NCBI GenBank assembly: GCA_964007475.1
Contig: OZ023273.1
Location: 28,817,557-28,881,556 of the forward strand
Length of the DNA: 64,000 bases
DNA from: Hybos culiciformis
Lineage: Eukaryota; Arthropoda; Insecta; Diptera; Hybotidae
Direction: 5' to 3'
In this document: one piece after another, positions 24,884 through 38,303 of the stretch
How the letters are laid out: each line of letters begins with the position of its first letter
How positions within the stretch are numbered: the stretch's first letter is position 1
Notes under the pieces: generated by a model
Seen by the model: only the letters and a program-made list of their open reading frames with translations
Told to the model about the DNA's origin: nothing
Databases searched by the model: none
Translations under genes and position numbers: made by a program

Positions 24884-27800
24884 CAGAAAGCATATTAATC
24901 ATTTTATTATCTTCCATAATTTATTTTTATTTACATTTGACATCACAGACATATGAGTTAAATTATTTGCAACAGATGTCGTTTTCCTTGCTTGTTCTCT
25001 GTGTAGTTTTGACAGTTAATAACTTCCACCAAGTTCCACACAATCTTTGTTGTGAAAGTTCGTATTTTATTTAATTTTAATTTAACAATTGTCAATTATT
25101 GCACGAAAAAAAAGTATATTTGAAATTTGATTTGAGTTGAGTTGAGATTAAAAATCGAAAATAAAAAATATTAATTCCTACTTTAATTAAACAAACAATT
25201 ATTATTAAAAATAATTTTTAGCCTGAAATAATAAAAGGTAATAATTTATTAAAAGTTTTAATTTACGGGAAAAATAAAATAAACAGTTTTTTTTTTTCAA
25301 TCAAGTGATAAAAGATGAATAGTGAATTAGAATTTTCTTTTCTTTGTTTAATTTATATTTTTTTTTCAATGCAAATGGACGTTTTACTTAACAAGGAAAA
25401 AAAAAAACCAAAGACGAAAGCAACAAATTTTAAATTGCGTTTCTTTTTTTCTTTTTTTTTTGTTTTAATTAAAGAAATTAATTATAATTTTTTTTTTGTT
25501 TGCCACAAAACTTAAAAGCTAATTTTAATTACGTCACATTATTAAAATTAAAAAAAAATTATTACTTACCTACAAAAAAAAAAAAAAAAACAAAGAAATT
25601 ATTATTAAATTGTATTGAACAACACATACCTACCTACCCCAAATAAAATCATGAACATTATTATCTGGAATTTGTAGAGCGATAGCTAGTCTAAGCCTGT
25701 TATTAATTACTATATAAAATAAGCTTGGCTGTAAAAATAAGAAGGTCGTCTCTTGTTACCTAGGTACCCCAGATTTTATTCGTAATAATATTTTAATCTG
25801 ATTGTTAAAAAAATTTTTAATATTATTGTTACCTATGACGTGTCTATGGTTAAAAATTCGTTTAGGCAAATATCTTTAAAATATTTTACTAGGTTAGATG
25901 CCCAGGTAATAACCTACATAACTGGTAGCTAATTTTCTCACAAACCTACAAAAAAATTGAATAAAATAAGTAGTTGTAGGTAGGTACCTAGTTACCACCA
26001 GAGATGACAGAAAATATGAAATGTCGCATTAAATACTAAAAATTGCTTTTTTGAATTTTAAGTTTTCGAAGTACCTATCACAGTACTTTTTCTCAATGTG
26101 AAAATATGTCGATAGGTAAAGTAACATATATACCTACTTACATATTTTATGGAAGAAGACATCAATTAAGTTGAATAATTTTTCCATGAATATTTCAAAA
26201 ATTATTTTTGTATTTATGGTAGGTACTTAGATACCTAATATTACCTAATAATCACAATTCACAGATCAAACCCACTAATGAAACTAATTAGATTAAGTAC
26301 ATTGTATTTTTAATTTTAGTTGTTATTTTGATCTTTAATGTTTGCCATGTTATGAATTGTTTGTTTTTTGAAATATAATTTGTTGACTTTCTCAAAATTA
26401 TCCGAATTATTTTTATTAAATGTCAAATTCCTCTTTTTTCCATTTTTTTTTTTTTCGGAATACTTACTTGTATTTAGGTGCTAAAAAGGTAGACATTAGG
26501 ATTGAAACATAAATTCGGAAAAAAAAAACTACCTACAAAGAAAAAAGTTTGATACAATCAATTTATAGTTACCGTCTCACTGACTAATTTTTCAATAAAA
26601 ACAGCAAAAAAAAAAAATTATTTTATTTTTTCCAAATCAAGTTTCGTAGCAGTTTCTTAATTAAATTCCAAAACATAACAACGGCAAAAAAAATTAAAAT
26701 AAGCTGAAATTTATTAATTTTTCAATATTTAGGTATGTAGGTTATTTACTGTAGTTAGTAAAAATGAATAAAAATTAAAATTTTAATTCCTAATTATTGT
26801 TAAAAAGTGTTAATTTTAAATATTACGATAAAAATATGAATAATCTTTTTTCTTGTTGATATTAAGAGGGGGGCGTTGTTGGAATAGTGCTGTAATTTTT
26901 TTCTTTTTTGGGTTTTCACTTTTTTTTTTTTTCCTAAATCAAATTTTCATTCATAAATTTTAGCTGTTATCATGTGAAATTTTTATTTATTTTTCATTCT
27001 TAAGTGTTTCAAATTGTAATAGAACTATAATCTTTGGCTTATTTTTTTTGTTATGTACATACATATATAAGTATGTAGCTGCATATATTTGAATTCACAA
27101 AGAGAAGTATCAATAAAACATAATGTAAAATTCCCTCACTGTGTCACTCACATTGTTATTTAATTTAATTTCTTTTATAAAATAATTTGGTGAATCCACT
27201 AAATTAAAACTTTTTTTTTTTCTCTGGTGTTTTTTATCTTTTTAGTAATTTTTAAATGAAGTGATGATGACGGTATATTATGTTTTATCACAAATAAAAA
27301 ATGGGAAAAAAAAATAGCCTTAGCATTTGATTTTATATGAATCAGATTCCAATGAATTATTGTAATTAACCGAAGAAATCATGAGTCGCGGCGTTTTAAA
27401 AAATTATTTGAATTAGTTCTGTGAAAAAATTAGAAAAATCTAATGGTAGCTTAACTAAGTACTCAATTCACAAAATTTTATGCTAAAAGTTGTTAATGGC
27501 ATTTAGAAGAATAGTAGTAATGAGTGGATACGAAGATACAATAGGTTGCGCATAAACCGAGGCATAAACATAAACTGTGATAATTTCCATTTTTTTTTAT
27601 TCTAAACTTTCTTTAATTTTTTGTTTAGGGATTAGATACCATTTAGGTATCTTACAGTAAAATTCATTAAAAAAACACTTGAAATAAAATGTTTACTAAA
27701 AAAAAAAAAAATTATTAAAATTAAAATGAGAGAGATCATTTTATTTGATTGATACCTACCTACTTACAGACAGACACAATACAATTTACACTTAATTTAA

Positions 27801-28908
27801 GTCGGTTTAAAAAATCAAAATTGGAATTATCTTATAAGTGGAATGGAAAAATTACGATATTTTATTTAAACAAAATGATTCTTTTTTTTTTATGGAATAT
27901 TTTAAGAAATTTTTAATAAATGGAAAAAAAATGGAAATAAAAGAAAAAATACTTAAGAACTGTGAGAGCTCATTTATAAGAATTTACTAATTACCTTTTT
28001 TTATTTATTATTTTTTTGTCTCATTTTGATTCTATTGAAAAATATGTACACAATGAGTATTACATAGTCTATCTCGATCCTGAAAAACTATATTGGAATT
28101 TGTACCCAAAACATTTTTTATTAATAATGACTGCAGTTTCCACAGTAAACAAACGGGAGAAAAAAAATTTCTTAATTGTTTTGCTTTAAACAAGTTTTTT
28201 TTTATTTTACAAACAACAATTGAACAGCATTAGAATAATACAATATTTTATCTTAAATTATAAAATAGCTATAATAAATATACTTACATATATATTTTTT
28301 TCCACAAAACTCAGATTTAAAAAAAAAAAATTGACCTCTTCCCTTGTATTAAATTACTCAATAATAACAATAATTCTCTTTTAAAGTAAACTTATGACTT
28401 ATTTTATATAAATAGCATTATCTGTAATTTTACTTCTCAAATTACCTACAAAGAAGTTTTCAGATTTATTTTATTATTTAAGTACTTACTTACATACTTT
28501 TATTTATAATAGTTTTATTTAAATACAAAGAGAATTAGATAATGTAATTTATAGTTTTTTTTTTTTGTTGTAATTAACTTAGTTTTATAAACTTAATTAA
28601 ATTAATCTCAAATTTTTTCATAAGCTGCAGATTTCAACCTAAGTTTCATAATTTTATTTAAATCAAAACTTGATAATGCCCTAAGTTGCTTTCATCCGAA
28701 TAAGATCGAAGAAATATAGAAACAGGGTAATTGGTATAATATTAAAATTTTGTTGATCATTAATAAAACATTTGATATGGATAGTGTTAAAATATTGTGA
28801 TTCATAAAAAAAATTCGATGATGGTAGTTAGAATTTTCACTAAAAAAAAAAACTTATAACAGTATTAAATAATTAAATAAATGACAAATTTTCTAATTAT
28901 TTTTTCAG
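24884..28908. other. AT-rich intergenic region upstream of Rab7
   Basis: Mostly A/T homopolymer-rich DNA with frequent TACCTACC/GGTAGGTA words, especially 25,600-26,300. No gene was recognised. Part may be a Rab7 5' untranslated exon and its intron, because a strong acceptor lies just upstream of the Rab7 start codon. Confidence 0.5.
28900..28908 (+). promoter_or_regulatory. Probable 3' splice acceptor of a 5' UTR intron of Rab7
   Basis: A pyrimidine-rich tract with TTTTTTCAG ends 52 bases before the Rab7 ATG, and a possible branch sequence CTAAT lies just upstream. This suggests an upstream non-coding exon, which was not located. Confidence 0.4.
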
Positions 28909-28960
28909 ATTTATTTTTTTTTTATTAACTTAAGATTAAAAGATTTTTGAGTAATTTACG

Positions 28961-30637
28961 ATGGCCACTAGAAAGAAATCATTATTAAAAGTTATAATTT
29001 TGGGTGATAGTAGTGTTGGAAAAACATCTCTTATGAATCAATATGTAAATAAAAGATTTTCAAATCAATATAAAGCCACTATTGGGGCTGATTTCTTAAC
29101 CAAGGAGGTTGTAGTCGATGATCGTGTCGTTACAATGCAGGTAAGATAAAATCCACATTAAACAACTTTTTTTTTCTTTTGATTATTTTCTAATTAGCTC
29201 TAGACCTCTAAATATATAAACGAAAAATAAAAAAATACTTATACCTAAACTTTGTAAATCGATAAAAAAAATATTAAGTACGTAGATACCTGTAAGAATT
29301 CATTATTTTTCATTTCGTTCAGATATAAGTTTTTAGCTCTACGAAAAGGCTAAAATTTAAAAAAGAATATTATTTGTAACTAAAACAAATAATATTAAAA
29401 AATTTAATTATTTAAATAAATTTATAAATGCACTTGTCGATACCTGGTGGAACGTTGTTATACTCTTGCCTACTCTTTAATAATAAAAGTTTTGGTCTTT
29501 CGTTCATAATAAAATCCCAAAGAAAAAAGTACTTTGATTTTTCCCGATATTTCTAAATTTCCGGGGCAACTTTTTAAATTTTTCTTTTCCTAAAAACCTT
29601 ATTCGGAACATAACGAACATTAAAAAAAATTGGTTTAGCCGTTCTCAAGTGACAGCATTTAATTTTTATTAATAATTACATAAATAGACCAAAATAAAAA
29701 ATTTTAATTTATTTTTGCTTTCACAGATTTGGGATACAGCTGGTCAAGAACGTTTTCAATCACTAGGTGTTGCATTTTATCGTGGAGCTGATTGTTGTGT
29801 TCTTGTTTATGACGTCACATCGCCAAACTCTTTTAAAAATCTGGATTCGTGGCGTGACGAGTTTTTAATACAGGCTGGCCCACGAGATCCAGAACATTTT
29901 CCGTTTGTAGTTCTGGGAAATAAAGTTGATTTAGAAAGTCGTTCAGTAAGTATTAAACGTTTTTATTTGAGAATGCATAGTTATCTTCATTTGTAAATGT
30001 ATTTATTAATTTTATTTATGTTATTGTGTTTTAGGTATCTATCAGGAGAGCTCAGCAATGGTGCCAATCCAAAAATGACATCCCTTATTTCGAGACCTCC
30101 GCAAAAGAAGGAATGAACGTTGAATCAGCTTTCCAGACAATTGCTAAAAACGCATTGGCTCAAGAAGCTGACGTAAGTATAATATAATTTGGTTTTTTTT
30201 TTAATTACATTCAAATTAGTAAAAAACAGTTCTAAAACATAATAAAGTAAGCAAACTGTTAGATGAAGACAGTTTTTGATAGATCTAAATATAAAAATAT
30301 GTATAGAGGTTTGTAAAGAAAGTATCCTAACAATACAGAGACCCTTTTTAGCTTAATTTATTTGATTTGTCTGATATCAATAAATTGCAAACATAATTCA
30401 TATTTAAAATTTGAGTAAATTGAATTGATGTTGTCTTTATTGACAGGAAATTTTTAAAATGATTTGAATTATATTTTAATATAAAATTTGATTAATCTTT
30501 ATAGTTACTATGGTTTATATTTTATTATTGTTTCTTTTTATTTTTAGGTTGAACTTTACAACGAATTTCCAGATCAAATTAGGCTTAATTCTGACAGAAA
30601 TAACAGACCCCGAAACGCTGATAACTGTCAATGCTAA
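28961..30637 (+). CDS. Rab7: Rab7 small GTPase, four coding exons, 208 residues
   Basis: Rab7 is the prenylated GTPase that directs late endosome to lysosome and autophagosome-lysosome traffic. Exons are 28,961-29,140, 29,727-29,945, 30,035-30,172 and 30,548-30,637; all junctions are GT-AG and phase 0. The P-loop GDSSVGKT lies at residues 15-22, switch I Thr at 40, switch II WDTAGQ at 62-67 with the catalytic Gln67, NKVD at 125-128 and SAK at 155-157. The C-terminus Cys-Gln-Cys is the double-geranylgeranylation signal usual for Rab7. The length fits the 207-208 residues normal for the family. ATG 28,961 gives the standard N-terminus ahead of the P-loop. The first intron (586 nt) appears to carry a repeat fragment. 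An AATAAA lies at 30,717. The gene looks intact; identification is firm. Confidence 0.97.
29440..29665. repeat. Possible retroelement fragment in Rab7 intron 1
   Basis: This part of the intron is less AT-rich and contains GGTTTAGCCGTTCTCAAGTG, a word of the kind found in the 3' regions of insect non-LTR elements or SINEs. Boundaries are guesses, and the family is not identified. Confidence 0.35.
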
Positions 30638-30716
30638 TAAACTCAATAATCTTCTATCTACAAAAAATAAGATTAAAAAAATACATATATTATTATAATT
30701 AAAACTATTATTATAA

Positions 30717-30722
30717 AATAAA
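30717..30722 (+). terminator. Rab7 polyadenylation signal AATAAA
   Basis: The first AATAAA after the Rab7 stop lies 80 bases downstream. Further AATAAA copies follow in this AT-rich DNA, so the site used is uncertain. Confidence 0.45.
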
Positions 30723-32140
30723 TTAATATTAAAACATTAGGTAAAATGTTTGCAAGAAAAAAGGAAATTTTATCCAAGATATATTTAGGCAGAAGATTCG
30801 GTAGAAATTGTTTTCATTTTGAATTTAAATTATTGGGAAAATAGAATTCAGGTCTGTAAGTTATAATTATTTTGTATTCTAGTTCTATTTAAGCATTTTT
30901 TTTTTAATTTTATTATGTTTTTGTTAAAAATCACAAAACTAAAGTTATTTAAATTTGACATTAAGTTAACAATGTAGCAAAATTTAATATTTTCTAATGC
31001 TTTTATAAGACTGTTTGGAAAAGATACTTTAAGAATGATAGATGGCTTATTGTCAAATAATTAATAAAATTGTTTTTAAGTTTGTAAAAATGTTGATTTT
31101 TTTTATCAAAACACTTTATAAAACAAAATTTAGTTGAAAATTCTACTCAATCTTCTACATTTAGTTTAATAAGTGAAAAAATAATTTTTTTACCGTATAT
31201 AAGTAAAAATGTGGAATTAATAAAAAATTTTACTTTTTTTTCATGATCGACAAATATAATTTTCAAAGTGTTATTAAATTAACCATTTTCTTGCAAATTT
31301 CATATGTTTACCAATTATTATCGCGGCTGCGAAATTTTAAGAAACGCTTTTCTTGTTAAATTAAAATTGTGAAAACTGTGTTTTTGTATTTTGAAGTTTG
31401 CCCTAAAACTCGTCGTTAAATTTATGTGAGTAATTTATTCGTTAATTTTTTTTTAACTTAAAGTTAATAAAAATAACACAAAATGCTCCTAAGATTATTT
31501 TTTACAGAAATCAATTCACACATTAATAACACTATTAGAAATTCAAACTTCTAATTGAAATAGAATAAAAACAAATTCAATATTACCTAATAAAATTCAT
31601 TAGATGTAAATATTTAAATAGATAAAATAAAAATATTGACTATTCCAGAATAAAATTTTTTATTTGTAAATTATTATAGATACCGATTTTGAAAGTGCAA
31701 AATGACTCATAATCGCTAAAATACTAATGAATTAAGTTTTTTTTTTTATAATTTTCTTATGTAAGGAACATATCACATATCACTGTTATGTGAATTCTTT
31801 GTTCCGTATAAGATATAGATGTGTAGTTATGAGATATTAGTAGATGTAGAAAAAAAATAAGGCCGGGGCAAAAATTGAATGAATTTATCTTATCACCCTC
31901 TAGGTGTGAGCGTTCTTTTGCAAATAAAAATCAGAAATATTAAAAGCCAATTTTTTATTTATTTTCATATCAACGCATCATTTTAGTTTAACAAACTGTA
32001 ATTATCAATACGTTGTAATTAATTCCTAATTTTAATCTAGCTTAACACCAATAAATAATAGAGATAGTCAATACTAGTGATGCTGATTGATTGATCATAA
32101 AATTAATGAACACGTACATAAATGTATGTTAGGGAGAAAA
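30723..32140. other. AT-rich spacer between Rab7 and ARMC5, convergent 3' ends
   Basis: No coding region was seen. The spacer probably contains both 3' untranslated regions. On the minus strand, an AATAAA complement (TTTATT) at about 31,954-31,959 could serve ARMC5. Confidence 0.5.
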
Positions 32141-35100
32141 TTATATTATTCCATTGCAAAGGTTTTGACATTTTACCAATATAGCATCGATTATCATTTG
32201 ATTCCATTCTTTCGAAAATTTTGAATAATCAGCTTCTCGAAATATTCCAATTTTTTCTTCTGAAGTTGAATCAGAGCATAAATAATAATTTATAGCAATT
32301 TCTGATAATTCAGAATTATGATTAGATATTGACCATTCGAAAATTTTCAAAACCGTTTTTGAACTTAACGAAAAGATAAGCATGTTAAACAATTTATTTT
32401 CAAGTTCATTAATTATGTACATTTTTGATAATTCATAAGCTTCCAGCAGAGAATCTGGCAAATAATATGATGGTGGTATATTCGGATTATGCTTTTTTGC
32501 CAACAATGAAATTAAATTCAGAAAATACTTGATTCCATGAACAGTGTAATTACTTAAGTGAATTGCCCCTTCTGATTTTTCACGAAAATCAGAATTTAAC
32601 ATTAAATTAAATACATCACTATTTTCTGATAATATCCGTCTATTAAATTTTATAGGAATTTGTGAACATCCTTTGTGTAATAAAAATATTACTTCCTGCT
32701 CCTTATTTAAATCTTCACTGGCCCCACTTTCGAAATCCAATGATTCATCGAATTCTTCAATCAAACTTAATTTTTTTTCATTGTCTGGTAAAATTATATG
32801 GAGAGTGTTGGATAAAGCAGTAATAGCGTTTGCAGCATCATTTCGATATTTATTATCTTTTTTCAAAATGGTGTTAATTATTATGTATAAAGCACCATTC
32901 TCTGATAATAAAGAATACAATAGTTGGGGTTTTCTGGAAAAAATTATTAAAAAATTCAACAACTAAAGAAAACTTTCTGTTCAAAATTTTAGTTGGAAAA
33001 ATTTAAATAAATATCTCGAGCAAGTGATTACTTGATAATTGTCATTTTTAAACATACTTAATTATGAACGCTACAGCAATGGCTACTTGTATCTGACTTT
33101 CCTCATTATCTTCATTTTTAAGAAGTTTAAGAATTTCTCCTACACCGTAATTAGATTCAGCTACACAAGTTAGCGTATCGATGTATTGCAGAGCGCTTTC
33201 TTTAAGCTGAAAAAAAAATTGTTTTTGTTATACAAAACAACAAATTTAAAAATGTAGAAGTGTTTACCTCTTTCACTTTGGTCATTTTGTAAAGTTGATT
33301 AATAACATTTTGTTTTAAAATTAAGGAAAAAAATTTACCTTGCCTAGAACAAAAAAAATTTACAATTTAATTTTTTATTTCAATTTAAAATAGGGTAAAT
33401 TGGTGGCACATACGATAAAATATGCGTTAATGAAGTGCTCAGACCATTATGTGAACCAAACACTTTGATTGCATTTATAAGACAGTTTAAAGTTTCCGGT
33501 TTTCCTAATTCTCCATATTTACAAACTGATAAAGTAATTTTAACTAGAAGAGAATCAATCACATCAATTGCATTTCGTCCAGGCAGTGCTGCTATAGTCT
33601 TTTTCGATCCTAAAACTATTAAATGAATAATTTGTTTCAAGTATTAATACTTCGCGTTTTACCATCACAACTATTGTCCTCGTCTTCTTTATCTGATATA
33701 TCTTCTTTATCTACAACAGTATCAGTTTTAACATCGAGTAGTAAATTGCTTAGTATATCAAAATCATCGGGAGTTGCAGTTTTTATTTGTTTATCGCATA
33801 CTTCATCGGAAGAATCGTCTTCATTTTCACTGCAAACTGGCGAATAATCAGAATTTTCATCATCATCTGAAATGTTTGTGCTATTATAGCCAGAAGATTT
33901 ATAATAAGATTTTTTTTAAGTCAATTTACGTAATGTATTAGCTGAATAATTTCCGACAGGCGAGAACCCTCTAGAACTTCCAGGACTAGATGGGCTTGCA
34001 TAATGCTTAGGTGATCCGCTGGGTGAGTCCTGATCATCCCAAACTTTTGGCATCTACAATTTAAAAAAATAGAAACCAAATTTTTTTTTAAAAGGAAAAA
34101 TAAAAAAATACTACCTTGCAAAATAAATCTATTTTTAATTCAGATTTTCTTTTACGAGATAAACGTTTTTCATCAAAATATTTCTTCCGCTGATCATCAC
34201 TATTTTCTCCAGAATCTAAATATTTATTTAACTCTTGTATTAAGATACCAATCAACCCTTCTCGTACCATCAATTCCATACTTATACTGTCATATTGAAA
34301 ATTTTGGAAAGTGAATAAAATCTAAAAATATATAGGTACAAATATATTTTATAAAAGTAGCAAATTAATATCCAGCTCATTTTTTTGGTTTTGGGTAGCA
34401 ATTCAGAAAGCAACCCAGAGAAATTTAAAATTAGAGTCACAGGAATATCTAAAATATTGTTGGGTTTGGAAAATATTTTTCATAAAGATTGAGAACAAGT
34501 TTACGACAAGAATAAATAATTATATGATATTACCAAAGAAATTTCATTAAATGATTTTGAATTCCGTGCAATATGAATTAATTGTCTCAGAACTCCACTG
34601 CAACGTATTTTCGCACGGTTGCACGAATTTCCTGACAGCGAACATATAATATTGATACAATATCGTTTTTCTGAATCAGTTAGCAATACTTCTGTGTCTG
34701 TTAATAATTCACATGCTAAAAAAAATACATTAGAAAATTTCGATTTTTTTTAAATTTTTAATCTGTATAATTAACCTGAGACAACAGCATCAGATGAATT
34801 CATTACCTGCTCTGCAAATAAATTCTTCGAGTAATTTGATAGAATATTTAATGCTAAAGAACGATATTTATTATCTTTACTGGTGAAGTAAACTATATTT
34901 GCCAATCCAAGCTCGTTGTAATAAAGCTAAGAAAATATTAAAATAAAATTAATTACATATTTCAGTACCTACGTAGGTATTTTCTTCGGGATTATTTGTT
35001 AGTTTTATAATGCTATACTTTTCATGAGGTTATTTCGAAATTTACCTAAATTAAATTAAAAATATTTTATTTTTGAAGTATGGTCCATTTAGGTTTATTT

Positions 35101-37136
35101 AAAATTGTGGAAAAATCAATTTGCAGCTCCGAACCCTCCGTACCCTTGATTACACAATTTGGAACTAACCATTTTTTTAAAGTCCTCTAATCGATATCTA
35201 TGTTTACCACATACTAATTTAATCAGAAACCATTAAAACTTTTTAAAAAAAAATTAAGTTTTGTAAAATTTATATCAAAATTATTTAGACCCTTGAAGGT
35301 TGAGAGCTTTTCTTCCAATCTGAGAATATCATTCTTTAACTAACGTGAAAGTCAACGAAATTGCGAATATTTTAGTTGCAATTATTTTAGTGGGTTGAAG
35401 AGACAAACAGGCAAAAAAAGAGAACATATAGTTGTTATAGTTGTCTAAATTAAAACAAATTATCAAGTTACATTTGATTAAAATAAAAACTATTCAAAAA
35501 TTATTTTCATTTACTTCGAATTGGTTGACTGTCAACCCTTGCTTGTAAAGTAAAGGTGTAGAGTAATTTTAGGTCTTCAAAATTTTGCCTAAGCCCAAAA
35601 CGCTGTTTTGTAAACTTAAAAAATTCAATTATTCTATTAATTAAATAAAAAAATTACTGCGGCAGCGGTTCCATGTGTTTGAAACTCAGAAATAATTAAA
35701 ATACACTTCAATATTTCCGATGATAAGTCCATTTTAGCTTTATCTGCAGGCATTTCAAATTGATATTTACGTTTTCGATCTTTTTTCAAAAGCTCTCTGT
35801 CAAATATATCGCTACGTGTTCCCTCTAAATTACGAGCAACTTCTTCAAAATATTTCTCTCTGTGTTGATTTTTCTTTAATCCAATTAACGGGTTTTCATT
35901 ATCGTCATTACTTATTTCTTCTGTTGGATTTTCTTGGGTTATTAACATCATTTTAATTAAAATTTGAGTAATTATTTTAAAACCGTCGTGGGTTATAAAG
36001 GTTTTAAGAAATTCTTTATCAGTTAGAAGGAATTTAGTTGCTCTAGTAGCCATCATTCTTGTAACAATGTCATCTGATTCTTCTAAAATAAGGCATAATG
36101 ATTGTGCCATTGGAATACTGTAAGTCAATAATTGACATTTATTTTCTCTAGCCAAATTTCCAAGCAGACGACAAGCCCGATTCTGAATTAAAGGATTCGT
36201 CACATTTTTTAGAATGGTTATTAATGGTAAAACAATTTTATTTTCCAACGCCTAAAAATATAATAATTGAAATAAAAATTAAATAAAATATTTTTGTTTT
36301 GGCTCTTTTATATAATGTTTTTAATCAGAAAGAAATTATAATTTTTTTATATTTGGGTGTTTTTCTTTAATAATTTATTGAAAAATGGGACTTAAGAGAA
36401 CCCTAGTCTTAAGAAAGTTTTAAAAACTTTCTTATTATATCATTTTCTGCCGATCCAATTCACTCGTCTGGTAAAGTCAAGTCTGTTTTTGAACCGCAGT
36501 TAGGTTCATTTTGTCTGAAAATTGTTTTTGAAAAAACAATGTTCTTAAATAAAAAACAAAGTTAAATGTTCCAAAATTCCAACATACATAGATAAAATGC
36601 AAGTCGTGTTACCTACCTAATAAAAGTAACGCATTGGAAAAGTATCATAGGAGAACTTTTTGTAGGAAAAAATTAAAAACTTGAAAATTATTAAAAAATA
36701 TATAAGTACCTACATATATTATATAGGTATATATCCAAATATCGATGTTTTAACTTACCATATTCTAGCTGCCAAATCCCTAATAAGAACTAACATGTTT
36801 TCACATTCAAATATAGCTAGGTATAAAATATAGCCATAAAAATATAGCTTCAAAACTAATCTATATTAAGTTCTTCAAACTCACCTCGATGCAGCAATTT
36901 TGATTGGTACAACAATTTCCTAAAATACTTAATGTTACTTCGAGAATTTTTTCATGAGGACGATTTAGTAATTTTATCATTAACGGTATTGATCCTTCAC
37001 ATTTATGAAATTCAATAATGTCCTCTTTGTCTTTCACAAAATCGGTACGTAATTTTATAAGAGCCTTATGAACAAAATTTTTATCATTAAATTTTTGCTT
37101 TATTGCTTCAAGAATTTTCACAATTGATTCGTTCAT
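32141..37136 (-). CDS. ARMC5: ARMC5-like armadillo-repeat and BTB protein, eleven exons, about 975 residues
   Basis: Mammalian ARMC5 is a CUL3 ubiquitin-ligase substrate adaptor that promotes degradation of RNA polymerase II subunit RPB1. Exons in reading order: 37,136-36,885; 36,251-35,658; 34,926-34,776; 34,715-34,534; 34,321-34,115; 34,053-33,930; 33,866-33,663; 33,609-33,414; 33,343-33,268; 33,206-33,058; 32,933-32,141. All are GT-AG, keep frame and sum to 2,928 nt. Helical ARM-type repeats fill roughly residues 1-460 (for example NRACRLLGNLA in exon 2) and resume at about 575-770. A Ser/Asp/Glu-rich linker lies at about 500-570. A BTB fold starts near residue 793 (FLLHKGCSQIPIKFNRRIL) with a BACK-like tail. 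The length is close to human ARMC5 (about 935). The weakest join is the 53-nt intron 33,610-33,662. Orthology is inferred from architecture and remembered similarity. Confidence 0.85.
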
Positions 37137-37439
37137 TTTGATTATTAAAAAAATGATGAACTATAATTTATTATTTTAAAATTTTTTTTAAATAATTTAT
37201 CTCTCATTAATTTAATAGATTTTATTTAAATTTTTCTAATTCAGAGAAAGAAGTTAGAAATTTTTCATTTCATTCACAAAATAATACTATTGAACAGCTG
37301 ATTTTATTTGTTTTGACTTCTAAAGTAGTCAGTTTTCTAAAAAAGGAACAATAGAGTAGTAGAATACACGGCATAACTGGGAAACCGGAATAACTTAAAA
37401 CAAACCTAACCGGAAATTATAATGTTTAGTTCAATGGTT

Positions 37440-37770
37440 GTGTGGGCTAAAGTGCAGATGACGTGAACCACTCAGAATGGTCTGAAACTTGGTGAGGGGG
37501 GGGGGGGGGGGTAGAGGCGGTGCCCAAACCCCCAAAACTGAAATCAGTTCTTGGTGCTCGGGCCTCGTTTCAGAGATAGGGCGCCCCAAAGTTTTCATAC
37601 ATTTTTGTATGGAAAATTTTTTTTTTGTGCCCGATTTGCCCCATTTTTTTTCTAGAGAGTATAGGGGGTATCCTAGAACGAGAAGGGGGGTGGGGGCGGC
37701 GGGCCGGCGGTCTGGTGGTTGGTCAGTGGGATTTGCGGCGCCATCTTTGACCCTAGTTCAGTGAACTACA
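37440..37770. repeat. GC-rich dispersed repeat fragment with a 16-G run
   Basis: This stretch is strikingly G/C-rich beside AT-rich flanks. It has an uninterrupted run of 16 G at 37,496-37,511 and a second G-rich patch at about 37,684-37,715. A CATACATTTTTGTATG palindrome lies near 37,596. A 91-codon open frame here has repetitive Gly/Arg composition and no domain, so it is not called a gene. It sits between the divergent ARMC5 and GatA starts and could affect their shared promoter region. Confidence 0.5.
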
Positions 37771-38303
37771 TCAGTAAAATTTAATACGCATTAACTATTT
37801 CAAAATAGAGACGTGTTCTCTGAAAATGAAATATGTTGGTCACCCTGCTTTTTGATGAAAAATTTGTTACGAATTTTTAAAGAACAATTTCTGATTGCAT
37901 TAAGAAATTTATTTTCCAACCAGCATAAAAAAATTTACAAATACCTATAAGATAGAGAACTCTAGAGAAAAAAAAAAGATAGCTACTAATTTTGGTAAGC
38001 TGATAAGCATCTGTAAGTACTGTAACATATCTGCTCAAGAAAAAGAACTTTATTTTTTAATTGTAGATACCGACATAGAAATTACCATTTCCACAAAATA
38101 AATTATTATAATATCGCCAGAAGTCATATTTCGTTTCGATTGAAGTTAGGTATTTCATATTATCCGGCTACCAGATTTAAGCATATCAATTGAATTTCCA
38201 TTGAAATTATATGTCTGGTATTGATGAAGAAAGATTAATTGTTTAATCAAGAACTTTGAAATTTGAAGCTCTGCTTAGTTAGGTACAAAAACAACTTGAT
38301 TAA

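Noticed and set aside
24811..25074. 87-codon frame with a hydrophobic centre
   Set aside because: It starts inside the foldback arm and runs into AT-rich spacer; no homolog or splice context.
33600..34053. ARMC5 as a pseudogene because of in-frame stops
   Set aside because: Both stops fall in short GT-AG introns that restore the frame.
37489..37764. 91-codon plus-strand frame rich in Gly and Arg
   Set aside because: It lies wholly in a G-rich repeat and has no recognisable domain or splice partner.
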